Below, in pieces: positions 33,612 through 44,989 of a stretch of DNA of 64,000 bases. Every line of letters starts with the position of its first letter. The first letter of the stretch is position 1. A model generated the notes under the pieces. That model was not told where the DNA came from and made no database searches. It saw only the letters and a list, made by a program, of their open reading frames with translations. Source of the DNA: Ctena decussata (taxonomy: Eukaryota > Mollusca > Bivalvia > Lucinida > Lucinidae); contig OZ022509.1 in NCBI GenBank assembly GCA_963989385.1, positions 75,352,667-75,416,666 of the forward strand, written 5' to 3'. A program made the translations under genes and the position numbers.

Positions 33612-36600
33612 TTTACCAGGTCCACCCCTCTCAGTTAGGTTTCTCACCAAGACCCTGTGTCCTGTCTGCAAAACCGAACACCTGAGACTCTTGTCATAGT
33701 TCTTCTTACCTTTTGCTGCTGCCTTCTTAGCATTCTGCCTGGCTATCTCATATGCTTCATGCATGCCTGCAGTCCATTCCTGCACAGACTTCTTACCTTC
33801 AGCGTTCAGTCCAAACACCACATCAACTGGCAACCTGGGTGACCTACCATACAGCAGGAAAAATGGCGCATAACCAGTCGCCTCACTCCTGGTGCAGTTG
33901 TACGCATGTACCATTCTATTTACGTGATTTTTCCAGTCAGCTTCATGTTCTGCAGATAGAGTACGAAGCATTGCTAAAATAATACGATTTTTGCGTTCGC
34001 ATTGTCCATTTCCTGCTGGATGGTAGGGTCAGTCAATAAAAGTGAACAATACCACAATGCTTTAGCAAATGGGAGAACAACTCATTTTCAAACTCCTTCC
34101 CCTGATCATGATGTAACCTTCCAGAGAAGCCAAATCTTGGGATATACTCATTGAATATCTTATCGGCTGCAGTTTTAGCGGACTTGGTTTTGGTGGGATA
34201 CGCGTGAGCAAATCGAGTGATGTGATCCACTATGACAAGCAGATACTCATACCCCCCTTTCGATCTCTCGAGGTGAAGATAGTCAATAGAGACTACCTCG
34301 AACGGAGAGGAAGTGTGAATGGGCTGTAATTCAGCCTTACTTAAGAAATTTGGTTCTTATCCTTCAGACCGGGACAGACCTTCGTCACAAAATGGGAAAT
34401 GTCTTTAGCCATACCTGGCCAATGGAACCGGTCTCGGGCAAATGTAATTACCCGATCTGCACCCACATGACCCATTTCCTGGTGGAGTTCTTCGTAGACC
34501 ACATGCTACATCTCCGGAGGCAGACAAACTTGCATGACCGTCTTACAGTCAGGTCTAGTGCAAGACCTCCTGAGCACTCCATCACTTCCCACCTGGAAAC
34601 GATCCCAGTCTCTGAGCCGTGCCTTAAGCTTTACAGGTTCTCTTTTGAGTTGCGACTGATGGTTTTACCTGCTGTGATAAATGATGTTTCACCTTCTGAA
34701 GTAGGGGGTCCATGTCCTGCATTGTGGAAATATCAGCTGGGCTCAAAGTTTTGATACCTACCATCTCACACACTTCAGCTTCCACTTCCTCCGTGGTTTT
34801 CATATCTACCCATACTGCCTGTTCACCCTTCGGAACTGTAGCCGCCTCAACAATGGCCATAAGTTCATCCTTACTCGATGATTGAGTACAGCTTTGAATG
34901 TACTTTTCCACATCCAATGGCATCCTTGAGAGGGTGTCAGCATCAGAATTCAATTTACCTGGCTCGTAGTGGAGTTGAAAATTGAAATCAGCTAACTCTG
35001 CCACCCAGCGGTGTAGCTGTTGTCATCACATACGTCAAAGGGATATTGTCTGTATGGACATCGTAGGAAGTGGCGTAGTACAGATAATCCCTGAAACGTT
35101 CCGTTACTGCCCATTTAAAGGCAAGAAACTCTAGCTTACCAGAGTGTAAGTAGTACTTTTGCTCTGCTGGGGTTAATGTCCTTGACCATATGCAATACCT
35201 GCTAAATGACCATCGTCTTGAGCTTGGTATAATATCGCTCCCAGCGCATCTTGTGCAGCATCAGTATGAAGGACAAACGGTTCTTCAAAGTTTGGGAAAG
35301 CCATTACCTTTGAACTTGTAAGAACATCAATGAGCTCACACAACACTTGTTCATGTGTTTCGGTCCACTCAATTTCCTCTCTAGACAGTCTCTGACCTGT
35401 TTTATCTGCCTTACCTTTCCTCTTTCCTTTTGGAATCTGCTGTTCAGGTGATTTGAGGAGGTCATAAAGGGGTTTAGCTCTCCTGCTGAAGTCAGATATG
35501 TACTTCCAGTAAAATCCCAACAACCCAACCAGATGTCTTACCTCCTTAACTGTTGATGGTTATGGTCTTTGAGGTTTTCTATGGCCTGTATATCTGCTGG
35601 GATCCATACGGCAACCTCGCTCAGACACCAACGTGCCTAGAAATCTGACCTCCTCTTAAAGAGATCACATTTCGAAGGCTTCAGACGAATGCCCTTTTCT
35701 TTGAGCCTTTTGAGAACCTTTCTTACATCTTCAATGTGGTTTTCAAAACTAAAAACTAAACACCAGCACATCGGCCTAATATGGTATGCAAATTTCATCC
35801 CTCAGATCTGCAAAGGTTTCCTCAATGAAAGCCTGGAAGGCCCTAGGAGCCCCTGACAAACCAAAGGGGATACGAATCCATTCGTACAAGCCCCAATGTG
35901 TAGTGAAAGCAGTGTAGGGTCGGCATTCAGGTTTTACAAAACCTTGATGGTATGCTTTGCCTTGGTCTAGTGTTGAAAAACAACTCTTACCTCCTAGACT
36001 GCCCAAAGAGTCCTGAATCCTTGGTATAGGCCTACTGCTCTCATAGGTCTGCTGATTCAATGCACGATAGTTATGCATAGACGTAGGGTGGAATCTTTTT
36101 TTCTAACACAGACCATTGCACTCGAGTATGATGTTGTAGATTTCTTGATAAATCCCATATTTACCATATCTACAATGTAGTTTTTTACTTCCTGATAGAG
36201 GGGAGGTGGAACTGACCGATATGCCTGTCGAACAGGGGTGTTATCTTTCAACTGGATGTCTAGCTCTAAATCGGGTGCACAGCCTAGATCATTTCATCTC
36301 GAGAAAATCTTACTTACTTGATCAGGTGTGGAATGTGTCTCATCAAGTTTGATCTCAGGTTCCTACCTCGTTTCCTCCTTTGAACTATCAGTACTTACTT
36401 GACCTACAGAGTTTGCATTAACCTCAGCAGCCTCAGTGCCTCTGTCTTCCTTCTCTCGACTAGATGGTCTCATATTTATCACTGACGTCACCGGAGTAAC
36501 CTTACCCAACAGCATCCCCGGTCTTAACACAATAGAATGCACCGTTGTGTTATTAACAGGTACCCGTATCATGCAAGTGGAACCTCGACTAAGACTGACC

Positions 36601-36635
36601 AGTGTTTCATGTATCTCCAACCCCCCCCCCCCCAT
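33612..36635 (-). pseudogene. Gypsy pol: reverse transcriptase, RNase H, integrase core (decayed)
   Basis: Read from right to left the pieces are: linker with LEIHETLVSLSRGSTCMIRV (36363-36635); reverse transcriptase start with VRQAYRSVPPPLYQEV and GFIKKSTTSYSSAMV (36057-36251); then [31 protein letters not shown] and [12 protein letters not shown] (35776-36078). The YxDD catalytic box is destroyed by a stop at 35776-35778 and an aspartate-to-alanine change. RNase H follows (FVLHTDAAQDALGA, FQLHYEPGKLNSDADTLSR) across 34624-35523. The integrase core has [13 protein letters not shown] (34033-34230) and LLYGRSPRLPVDV with VLVRNLTERGGPGK up to the LTR insertion at 33612. At least five frameshifts or stops break it. 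Long plus-strand frames here (for example 34350-34754) are shadows. Confidence 0.8.
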
Positions 36636-36646
36636 CCCATCTGGGA

Positions 36647-38087
36647 ATATCTATGGAAGGGTATCAGGGTCATAATTCAAATACGTAGTTGCATTTTCTA
36701 TTCTGCAAGAACACAAAGTGTCTCTCAGAAATATCCATTCTGTATTTTACAAAATGCCCGGATGCCCGATTCCATTTGCATGTTATGGATGCTTATTATG
36801 CTTTAACACAAAGGGCTTCTCAGTAATATGCATTTTACACTCTACAAAAATCTATTTCCCATTAAATGAAAATATAACAGTGAATGTCTTTTTGTGATAC
36901 GGAATCTGCTTTCTACAGAATGTCTTTCCGATTGGCTGTTTGAATATTCTGTTACAATTCAATCGCTTTTCCTGAACTTGCGTTTTGTTATGTTGGCTTA
37001 CGGTAAATCTCGTAACCGCTATATGGCATTTGCCTTATCGCTTTCCGCTTTAACGTATTTCGACTACGCAACTAAATTTCTAGCTTCACAGTAAAATTAG
37101 AAGAAAAGAGTACATTTCTGCAAATAATTGCTCATTTTATAACGTTTAAATATTTACCTTTACAATGATTGACCTTGATATATGCAATGTTTACAATTTT
37201 GGTACCGGTGTCGAGGTAAAATGTATTCAGTATGAGAAGCCATGTTGACAACAGTTATGATTTATTTTCCATGCAGTAACCTTAACATTCACTGTGAAAC
37301 CACCGAAACCCGAAAGATGACAGACCATCATACATGTCGGTGAAAGTTTATTATTAATATTTTTCACCATTCGATATTTTTTGCTGGTAAGGGCTAGCGA
37401 GCCTCGAACCCACACGGCAGAGGTTTGTCTCGAGGGGAGTGAGGTACTCAGAAAGTTTCTTACCACATAGGCAGGGATTATTTTTTGGGTTTGAAATTTC
37501 AAAATTTACTATTTTCATGGGTTTTGAGAAAATCATGCTATTTTTATGGGTATTATGGTGCTTTGAGCAACCTTTTATTTTTGTGGTGGGGGGGGGGGGG
37601 GGGGGAGGGTGGCGGGGTCACCTCAAAAACAACTATTTTTATGAGATTGTCAGCGGGGGTGTCAAAAGTTCTGTGCAGTTATCTTGGGCCAAAATATAGG
37701 CTCGCATTAGTGTTTACAGACCTCCTGTGGTTCCATGTACTGATGAAGCACAATATTTTATTGTTAATGTCTCGTTCATAGCATTTAGGATGCACGAATA
37801 AAATAAATACAATCATATTTTAGACTGAAAAGGAATAGAATTTACGCACGGAAGAATTATTTGGGCAGGCTATATTGCCAACTTCTTTCTGGGGTATATG
37901 GTATATAAAAATACCAGCTATTTTTTTTTTTTGTGGGGGTGCTATTTTTTTAAGCACTAGAGGCTAGGTCCCAAACTATGTAGCGAAAAAAAAAAAGGGA
38001 ATCCCCACCTCCCCCGGAGGTTTGTAGCTAGACACGAGTCAAATATTCTATCATCTTTGGTATTCGGACGCCCAACCTTGTCTATTA

Positions 38088-38122
<35 letters not shown>

Positions 38123-39212
38123 GATTGGCCCTTTGGATGTGACACCAGTAAATACTTCAGATTCAGAACTCTCACTCATGGAAGCTGCATTCTTAGAAAT
38201 TGGGTGCATTGTTTGAAGTCCAGGAATTCCAACGACATGATCTATAAGCATCTTCAGTTGTTGTTGTGTTTTTCTTTTTGTCAGGAATTATATGATATTG
38301 ATTTAATGCTGATCAAAAGTAGCCAGTGTAAGAATAATATCTATTGCAGCAGATACCCACAGGAAGTCAGAACTGGTACCTGGGTACAAATTTCTAACCG
38401 TCCCAGCCCGGCAGTTAACTCCATTTATTATTGTTATTTGAATAATTATCATTTCAGACAGATGTTTTTCATACATTTAAGCGTAGTTTACCCATTACAT
38501 TCTTCTTGTAATCAAACTAGGCATTTCAGTTATTCCAGCAAAAATATGATCGTGATTGCATGTTGATAAAAACAACCAGTGTATAAGAATAAGATCCCGG
38601 GGATCGGGATGCTACATGTACCCATCTCAGTCCTATAGCGCACTCCATTAAATATTTTGAGATGGGACTATTTATACATTTAGCCGTGGAGCTAGCCTTT
38701 TTTTTCGTAGTCGTCAAGCGGAATGCATTTAATCGTAAATCGATTTGCAACGAAGCGATAAACAATGATCCGAAATACGCGGGGAAATACGGAAAGCGTT
38801 TTGGAATAAAGCCAATAAGTTATTGTGAAAGGGATAAAATTAATGTGATATTTTTTTTTTAAATATTCTAATCATAAAACATTAACAACAAATCAATAAG
38901 CCCAATGGTCACAGATTTAGAAAACCCACAAAGCATAATGGATTCAAGCGTAAAGGCATTTTCTATATTACCGAAAGACTCTGTGTTATCGCGGAATACA
39001 AAAACAAATCACATAAATAGAATTATGACCCTGAATCAAGCGTAAAGGCATTTTGTAGAATGCATAATGCTTATTATTGAAAAAGCACTTAACACAAAGG
39101 CATTTTGTAGAATGCATAATGCTTATTGTTGAAAAAGCACTCTGTGTTAAGACAAAATAGAAGTACACAAAACCTAAATGGAATTATGACCCCGATACCC
39201 TTCCATAAATAT
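36647..39212. mobile_element. Non-autonomous TIR element, about 2.6 kb
   Basis: Inverted ends ATATCTATGGAAGGGTATCA / reverse of ATATTTATGGAAGGGTATCG continue through GGGTCATAATTC, about 32 bp with two mismatches (36647-36678 and 39181-39212). Subterminal motifs (GCATAATGCTTATT, TTAACACAAAGGCATTTT, about 36780-36810 and 39045-39150) recur near both ends. It interrupts the gypsy element between protease and reverse transcriptase. The interior has a G run (about 37585-37605), an A run (38090-38120) and no credible protein. The target duplication could not be settled, so the superfamily is open. Confidence 0.55.
37385..37450 (-). other. Possible decayed tRNA-like segment
   Basis: In reverse, GTGGGTTCGAGGCTC resembles a B-box and lies about 50 bases after GTGGTAAGAAAC. 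The match is imperfect and no cloverleaf is convincing, so this is a weak lead only. Confidence 0.2.
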
Positions 39213-39284
39213 CTGCGGGAGCAAAGAGTGCAACATGAACAACACACTTAACAGCTTGAGTACACCCACTGGGGATAACAATTT

Positions 39285-39529
39285 TCAATTCCCCACTTTA
39301 ACTTTCCCTATATCGCCAATCTGTTCAACCTGCAGTATGTTAATGACCATATTAACAGTTTTCTTATCTTGATTTTGAAAAATGTTCTTAACATCTGTAT
39401 CATTCATAAATTCTTTGATCACATTAAAACCTAAAATGGGTTTGTCAAGTTCAACTCTTGTTACCAGGAATGGATCCTTCACTCCTTGCTTATCAGACCG
39501 TAAACTGACATTCATGTCTATCCAACCCA
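39285..39529 (-). pseudogene. Gypsy aspartic protease, C-terminal half
   Basis: Starting at the MITE junction the frame reads MGWIDMNVSLRSDKQGVKDP, then FLVTRVELDKPILGFNVIKEF, the flap and the hydrophobic end of a retroviral-type protease. The DTG-bearing half lies 1.6 kb away (41143-41570), separated by the mariner-like MITE. The stop after VKVGN appears to follow a one-base frameshift, because the alternative frame continues with protease-linker-like text (IPSGCTQAV). Confidence 0.7.
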
Positions 39530-39531
39530 TA

Positions 39532-41140
39532 CGAGGGGCATTTCAGAAATAATGTAAATGATCTCTGGGTAGTCTATTGGCTGATATTTAGCAGTGGTTT
39601 TATATATCAGTGGAAAGGTAAATTCAAGTGCTTTTAGAATGACATGCATTAAAAGAATTTCTATGTCACTCATGCATGACAGCAAGTGCTTATACGTCAT
39701 AAGGGTGTGGATACTGGAAACTGTCCATTTCCCCCGAAAGTCTCTTGTGTTCTATTGCTGTTTGCTCAATGAGAAAATGATATATCTTAAAAAAACACGT
39801 AATACTATCCTTTAAATGTAAACTTAGAAAGTTACACAGAAATTGTTTCCAGATTCTATACCAGTAATATAATAAGCGAGATTTTTTTCTCTGCTATGTG
39901 GTTATAAATGTAAAGTTATTATAAATGTATATCATACCAATAAATTGTGATTTTCGACTTATTTACATCCAATTTCGCCGGGCCGGGTAGCGCAATCGGT
40001 AGGGCACCTGACTCGTAAGTCAGAGGTCCTGGGTTCGAATCCCGGTCTGGCCACATACTTTCGTTTCTCCTTCCGCTGATTCAAGAAGGGCAGTTGTCAG
40101 TTACTGGCGAAAGTATGTGCACTTAGTACTGGTTAACCGCTTAGGAGGTCTAAGCCTGCCCAGGAATAGTGTGGTTAGGTTAACTGACCGTCCCGACATG
40201 ACCTTAGTTGTTTACCGTGGACGTTAAGCATCAAATCAACCAACCAACATCCAATTTCAACAAATGACTGAAATGATTAGGTCAGTATATTTTGTTACAA
40301 CTGGCATCAAGTCACTGATGAAACTGGATGATACACGTGCAAACTCCACGCCGGAAGTTGCAAAGTAGGGTTAATTCATGTAAAATACAAAACAATAAAA
40401 TGAAATTATCTTCTAATAAAAAGACACAGGCTAAATACATTTAACTTTGCTTAATTTAAAAAATTAGAAGGACATATTGAAAGCTTAATTCATACACAAA
40501 GACTTGAAAAACTTGTTATTTCATATGACATACTGACATTGAAATATGTGTGTGGATGGGGAAACTTATCGTAAAAAATCAGGTAGGCCACTGACAAAAA
40601 CGCATTTGGTGCCGTAACAGATTATTTGTAACAGAAAACAAGGATGACGAATTAAATTTTATTTATTTTCTCTTTCATATCTGTCATCAGACATTCACTG
40701 TCGCTTAAACTGAAGTTCAAATAGCATACTATACAGTTCAATTAATCACAGAAAGAGACGTCATCAGAAATGTGCATTGTTCCATGATGAGCCTTCTTTG
40801 CAAGGCAAATCTTATGTTTTAGCAAAGCTGATTCAGTGCTGTTTAAACTGGAATATTTGCAGTATTACAGATAGTATAGATATCAATCCAGAGCTGCTTG
40901 TATGCAGAGTTAAGAAAATTTTAATTTGTATTCACATAAATATTTCTTCCGTTTCTACTCAGTGTCTTTACCCTTACAACAACTGTCAAAGCATATTTTG
41001 AAGAGAATACCAGTGACTCAAAATTTTTGAGTGACGGCCATTGGGTGATATGTAAACCTAAAAGTTAAGACTTAAAATTTAAAAATCGGTAACATGTCAA
41101 GAAATGGCACTCATTTACACTATTTCTGAAATGCCCCTCG
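39532..41140. mobile_element. Tc1/mariner-like MITE carrying a SINE
   Basis: 30 bp inverted ends starting CGAGGGGCATTTCAGAAATA (39532-39561 and 41111-41140, one mismatch), with TA on both sides (39530-39531 and 41141-41142). TA duplication and a CGAGGG-type end fit mariner. No transposase remnant is visible in 1.6 kb, of which 270 bp is an inserted SINE. It splits the gypsy protease gene, whose frame is continuous when the insert and one TA are disregarded. Confidence 0.75.
39977..40246 (+). mobile_element. tRNA-derived SINE (family A), full length
   Basis: 270 bp beginning GCCGGGCCGGGTAGCGCAAT. Has the B-box GGTTCGAATCC, body text CATACTTTCGTTTCTCC, and 3' end GTGGACGTTAAGC with a CAACC tandem tail. 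The 12 bp ACATCCAATTTC duplicates at 39965-39976 and 40247-40258. It lies inside the mariner-like MITE, making it one of the youngest layers here. The tRNA-like head has a threonine-type CGT in the anticodon arm but one base too many in the arm, so it is not a tRNA gene. Confidence 0.92.
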
Positions 41141-41142
41141 TA

Positions 41143-42553
41143 TATGCCAACTCATCACCACTAGCAGACCTAATGACCAATTCTCTATCAAAGATTTCTT
41201 GTAATGGATGGACATGGTCCTCAAGTTTATTAACAGTAACCCATTTTTCATCTACTACAGAGACTTGGGCCCCCGTGTCCCATAAAACTTGTTCTGACTG
41301 ATTCATTACCACACTAACCAAACACTTTTCCCCTACCAGTTCGCATATTTTAGCTTTAGTTTTAGGTGTAAGCTCATACAAATGACCTTTAATTGTTTCT
41401 TTTGTATGCACATTCTGATCCTTTTCAACAAAGTAAGTCTTAACAGAATAAGGAGGACTTGCTGTTTTGGTCACTGGGCCCCCTGGTGTCCCTCCAGCGA
41501 CCTGTTCTCGTTTCCCGGACAGCGATACACGAAGTATCCTGAACCACCACACCCCCAGCAATGTGAACACTTCCCGGCTTTTCCCTGACAGTTGTCACAT
41601 TTGTTTCTATGACCACTCTTATTAGACTGTTCACTCGCTTCTGTCCCCGTTCCCTGTTTCACTCGCTTCTGTCACCGTTCCCTGTTTCTTCTTAATTTCA
41701 TCGACACCCAATCTCAAAGCTTTTAACTCCTTCAAGATCTCACTTTCTTCCACCGACGTAGCATTCACCTTTGAAGTTTTACTTTGAGTTTTTAGTTTAC
41801 TTTCACGCTCCTGTTGTCTTCTAACGATATCATTGATGCCCTCAATCAAATGCTCGTCACTCTTGTATGTTTCAATTAATGCTGGATGTCATTTTTAATT
41901 GTTTCATCTCTTATTCCAGTCATTATACTGTACTGGAATTGCCTTTTAACAAGTTTCTCATAGTAACTGAGTTTACCTGGTTCTTTGGAAGCAAACACGA
42001 TTTTCTGCCGGAGCTCCAACGCCCTAAGATTGAATTCTTGGGTTGACTCCTTTTGTGATTGGAGTAGGTTGCACAACTCCTGATAAAGGTCTGTGGAACT
42101 CTTTTCTGTGTAGTATGCTCTAATTATCGCCTGGAGTACAGCTAAATCTAGTTCTTCTCTGCCCTCGAGATAACCCCTAAGCTTAGAGCTCGAGTATATT
42201 GCTCTAATAACTCCGTCCACAATTTCCCTGTCCGAGTACCCCTTTTTCGTGGCACTATCTACCTGTCTCACGAAGCTCATGTAACCAATACATGAGGGTC
42301 CCTCTCCAATGTTCCCGTTAAGCTTGAACTCTTTCTTTGACGTAGCCACTGGAGTGGTTGAAGCCACTGGTACTGGGCCTGTTCTCACAGCTGAAGGTTT
42401 GATGCCCAGTTTTTCCAATATCTCTTTCAAAATACCCAAGCCTTTATCTGCTTCTTTGTCCAACTTTGGCAGGTATATCTCCAGTTCATGCAAGATCTTC
42501 GCCCTGCTGGCCGTATCACACTCAAACGCCGGTATGGCCTTCTTTGCCAACAA
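41143..42553 (-). pseudogene. Gypsy gag, zinc knuckle and first half of protease
   Basis: Read from right to left: a Gag core of about 225 residues (AIPAFECDTASRAKI..., YYEKLVKRQFQYSIM), then EGINDIVRRQQERESK in another frame. A cysteine-rich stretch CDNCQGKAGKCSHCWGCGG is a knuckle-like motif, and the protease has LWDTGAQVSVVDEKW with catalytic DTG near 41250. Three frame changes (near 41880, 41650 and 41560) interrupt it. A short tandem duplication (ACTCGCTTCTGTC..CCGTTCCCTG) at about 41632-41690 coincides with one of them. Gag would form particles and protease would cleave the polyprotein; neither is intact. Confidence 0.7.
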
Positions 42554-42644
42554 CCCACTTTACACATGTTGTACTGAGACCGGGAGTGTCAAGCGTAATG
42601 TCATATCTTAAAATGCGGCCCATATCTAAGCTCTGAAGTACCTA

Positions 42645-43015
42645 ATGAGCAATCAAATTAAAACGATGTCTTTTATGATTAATTGCATCCAGATCTGAGT
42701 TTCGTCTTGAAAACTTCCAACGAAGTCTTTATATGTCAGACCAGATCAGGATTGTAGAGAGGAATGTTTCAGATAAGTACATAAAGTCTCTCTGGATAAT
42801 CTGTTTAATTTTTTGGTATGAGGTATTCAGGACATTATTGCCACCTAAATGGACCAGAATCATGGCAGGGGGTCTGTGAAGAGTGATCCACTGCATATCT
42901 TGTCTGAGATGATTCCAAGACAATCCCCGTCCACCATACCATCTAATAGTAAGATGTTGTGGCTCAAGATTCAAATGTGGTCTTGCTAGCCGCTTGGCTC
43001 TCTCACCAGATCAAT
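42645..43015 (-). pseudogene. SGNH-hydrolase-like domain fragment of a tyrosine-recombinase retroelement (?)
   Basis: The minus-strand frame contains LARPHLNLEPQHLTIRWYGG, then RPPAMILVHLGGNNV and LSTILIWSDI. A stop (42729-42731) lies where related proteins have proline, after which RLRWKF continues in frame to about 42645. The GGNN block and the LIWSDI-x-x-RLxW string are typical of SGNH-type hydrolase domains carried by some DIRS/Ngaro retroelements of animals. The catalytic serine block is not visible upstream, where stops intervene. Classification is from remembered family resemblance, not a search. Confidence 0.45.
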
Positions 43016-43765
43016 ACAGAATTGAATCATCTACATGCACACATCTGAAAGAAAGATAATATAAAGAACATGAATTCATACTCATAAAGTCAATACTCTA
43101 TGGATTGGCACATCGAATATAGATTGAATGGCTTGAGATGATTGAAAGAAAATTCACTCATCCTGTCTAACGTTTTCTTCATAAAGTCAAGTTTTATGTA
43201 TATTCTTTCTTTGACTAAGCCTTGTCATAACATCAGACCATAAAAGTCAGCTCCTGACACTAGAAGCTTGACATTGGACTTGGTAATAATAACAACGGTT
43301 TTCTCTGACACTTTTCTGATAGTTACACTTCTGTAAACAAAAGTCACGTATATTTTATGCTTCATCAGCTGATAATTCCCTAGAACTAAGGGCACTTCAC
43401 TTCCACCAACCGAGTGAGTCTCCAGCATCACAAACGTTTCCATCAGGCGAGGCACCCAGGAAAGGGAATGCTGTATTAACTATAAGTTTACGAACATAAT
43501 TGCCTATTGCCTTGATGTGTTTTCCAGTTGCCTTTTTTTCATTACATTTTCCATAACTTGTAGCTGCTGATGTAAATGTGATTGGATTTATAAGAGAACT
43601 AACAAACTTCTATGTCTCTTTCCTCCGATTCATAATTTTACCAAAATTTAAGGCAGTCAGCCGGGACTGATCACCAATAAACCATTTTCAGATGGGTCTC
43701 TAGTATTTTACGCTCACCTGAGCCAGCGGCTCCAGGGGAGCTTATAAGATAGGCCCATTTTCAAT
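43016..43765. other. Unassigned DNA upstream of the SGNH-like fragment
   Basis: A minus-strand frame at 43225-43455 (contains VGGSEVPLVLGNYQLMKHK) is not recognised and may belong to the same decayed element. No other feature. Confidence 0.3.
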
Positions 43766-43999
43766 CGACTTGTTCTCTGCTCGTGAACGAACACTAAGAT
43801 TTTAATTTTACCTCACTGCAGCTCGTGTTGTGCCGTGTGGCGGCCGTAAAAAGACTCCCCGTATACCATTCAAAGTGCAGATTATATTTTATTCGTCATT
43901 CGAGATCAGAGGAATAACTGAGAAATCTGAAATTTTAGATTGGTTTTGACTCATATACTAAATGAGGAGCCCCAGAAGGTTTAGACTCATATACTAAAT

Positions 44000-44196
44000 G
44001 AGGAGCCCCGGAAGCTCTGGTTAAGCGCTGGCCTACTGATCTAGCGTACTGGGTTCAAATCCCGCTTGAGGCGAGAATCTTTCCTACCGTAAACGGGGTC
44101 CCATTGCACACAGCCTTTCATTATTATCCTCTCATCGTCCTGATATAACTGAAATACTGTTGAAAAGGACGTAAAATCACAAGTCATCCATCATCC
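44000..44196 (+). mobile_element. tRNA-derived SINE (family C), copy 1
   Basis: A-box TGGTTAAGCGCTGG (about 44018-44031) and B-box GGGTTCAAATCCC (44051-44063), then CCTACCGTAAACGGGGTCCC and a 3' part GATATAACTGAAATACTGTT...GGACGTAAAATC with a CATC-type tail. The 3' part is shared with the family B SINEs. Confidence 0.75.
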
Positions 44197-44223
44197 ATAT
44201 ACTCAGTCTTCTTTTATAGTATT

Positions 44224-44421
44224 TGCCCCGGAAGCTCTGGGTTAAGCGCTGACCTACTGATCTAGCGGACTGGATTCAAATCCCACTTGAAGCGAGAATC
44301 TTTCCTACCGTAAACGGGGTCCCATTGCACACAGCCTTTCATTATCATCCTCCCATCGTCCTGATATAACTGAAATACTGTTGAAAAGGACGTGAAATCA
44401 GTCACAAGTCATCCATCATCC
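44224..44421 (+). mobile_element. tRNA-derived SINE (family C), copy 2 in tandem
   Basis: A second copy about 218 bp downstream of the first, with the same A-box/B-box pair (GGGTTAAGCGCTGACC, GGATTCAAATCCC) and tail. TATACTCA(A/G)T-like text borders each copy, suggesting a shared target or duplication of a filled site. Confidence 0.75.
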
Positions 44422-44989
44422 GTATACTCAATCATCGTCTTTAATATTATTTGGAACCTTTTTGGTACTAATCAGTCTTTGAATCGACTGCCCAATTAAG
44501 ATTAAGAAATGACAGTATGTTTTCCTCGGTTTCATCTCCAGATATTGTCAGGGTCACTGATGGGACTTTATTAGCCGCAACTACGTAGTTTGGCCAATGT
44601 TCCTTCTTCACAATGTGTTCTCTGCTCCTAACATTTTAATTTTACCTCACTGTAGCTGGTGTTGTGCCGTGTGGCGACCGTAAAACGTCTCCCCGTACAT
44701 CATTCAAAGTGCCGATTATATATTTAATTTTCGTCCTTTGAGATCAGAGGATATGTTCTGAGAAATCTGAAATTTTAGATTGGTTTAGACTCATATTCTA
44801 AATCATCGTCTTTTATATTATTTGGAACCTTTTTGATACTAATCAGTCTTTGAATCGATTGCCTAATTAAGATTAAAAAAAAATTACAGTATGTTTTTCT
44901 CTTGTTTCGTCACCAGATATTGTCAGGGTCACTGATGAGGCTTTATCAGACGAAACTACGTAGTGTGGCCCATGTTCCTTCTTCTGAAT

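Larger units (their letters stand above)
24067..42553 (-). mobile_element. Degenerate Ty3/gypsy retrotransposon, split by three insertions
   Basis: On the minus strand, gag, zinc knuckle, protease, reverse transcriptase, RNase H and integrase occur in the standard gypsy order. They are spread over pieces at 41143-42553, 39285-39529, 33612-36635 and 24067-24692. The gaps are filled by a mariner-like MITE (39532-41140), a 2.5 kb TIR element (36647-39212) and a complete LTR retrotransposon (24693-33611). Removing the first and third, each with one copy of its target duplication, leaves continuous reading frames across the junctions. Many frameshifts and stops make the element inactive. Flanking LTRs were not identified. 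Confidence 0.8.

Noticed and set aside
34350..34754. 134-codon plus-strand frame
   Set aside because: Lies opposite the decayed gypsy RNase H/integrase on the minus strand; it is a shadow frame.
38057..38566. 169-codon plus-strand frame with a lysine run
   Set aside because: The lysines come from a 30-base A run in a non-autonomous transposon; no domain is visible.
39977..40050. tRNA-Thr gene
   Set aside because: The head resembles a tRNA with CGT in the anticodon arm, but the arm has an extra base. It is followed by a SINE body and tail and flanked by a 12 bp target duplication; the same applies at 10904-11174 and 22847.
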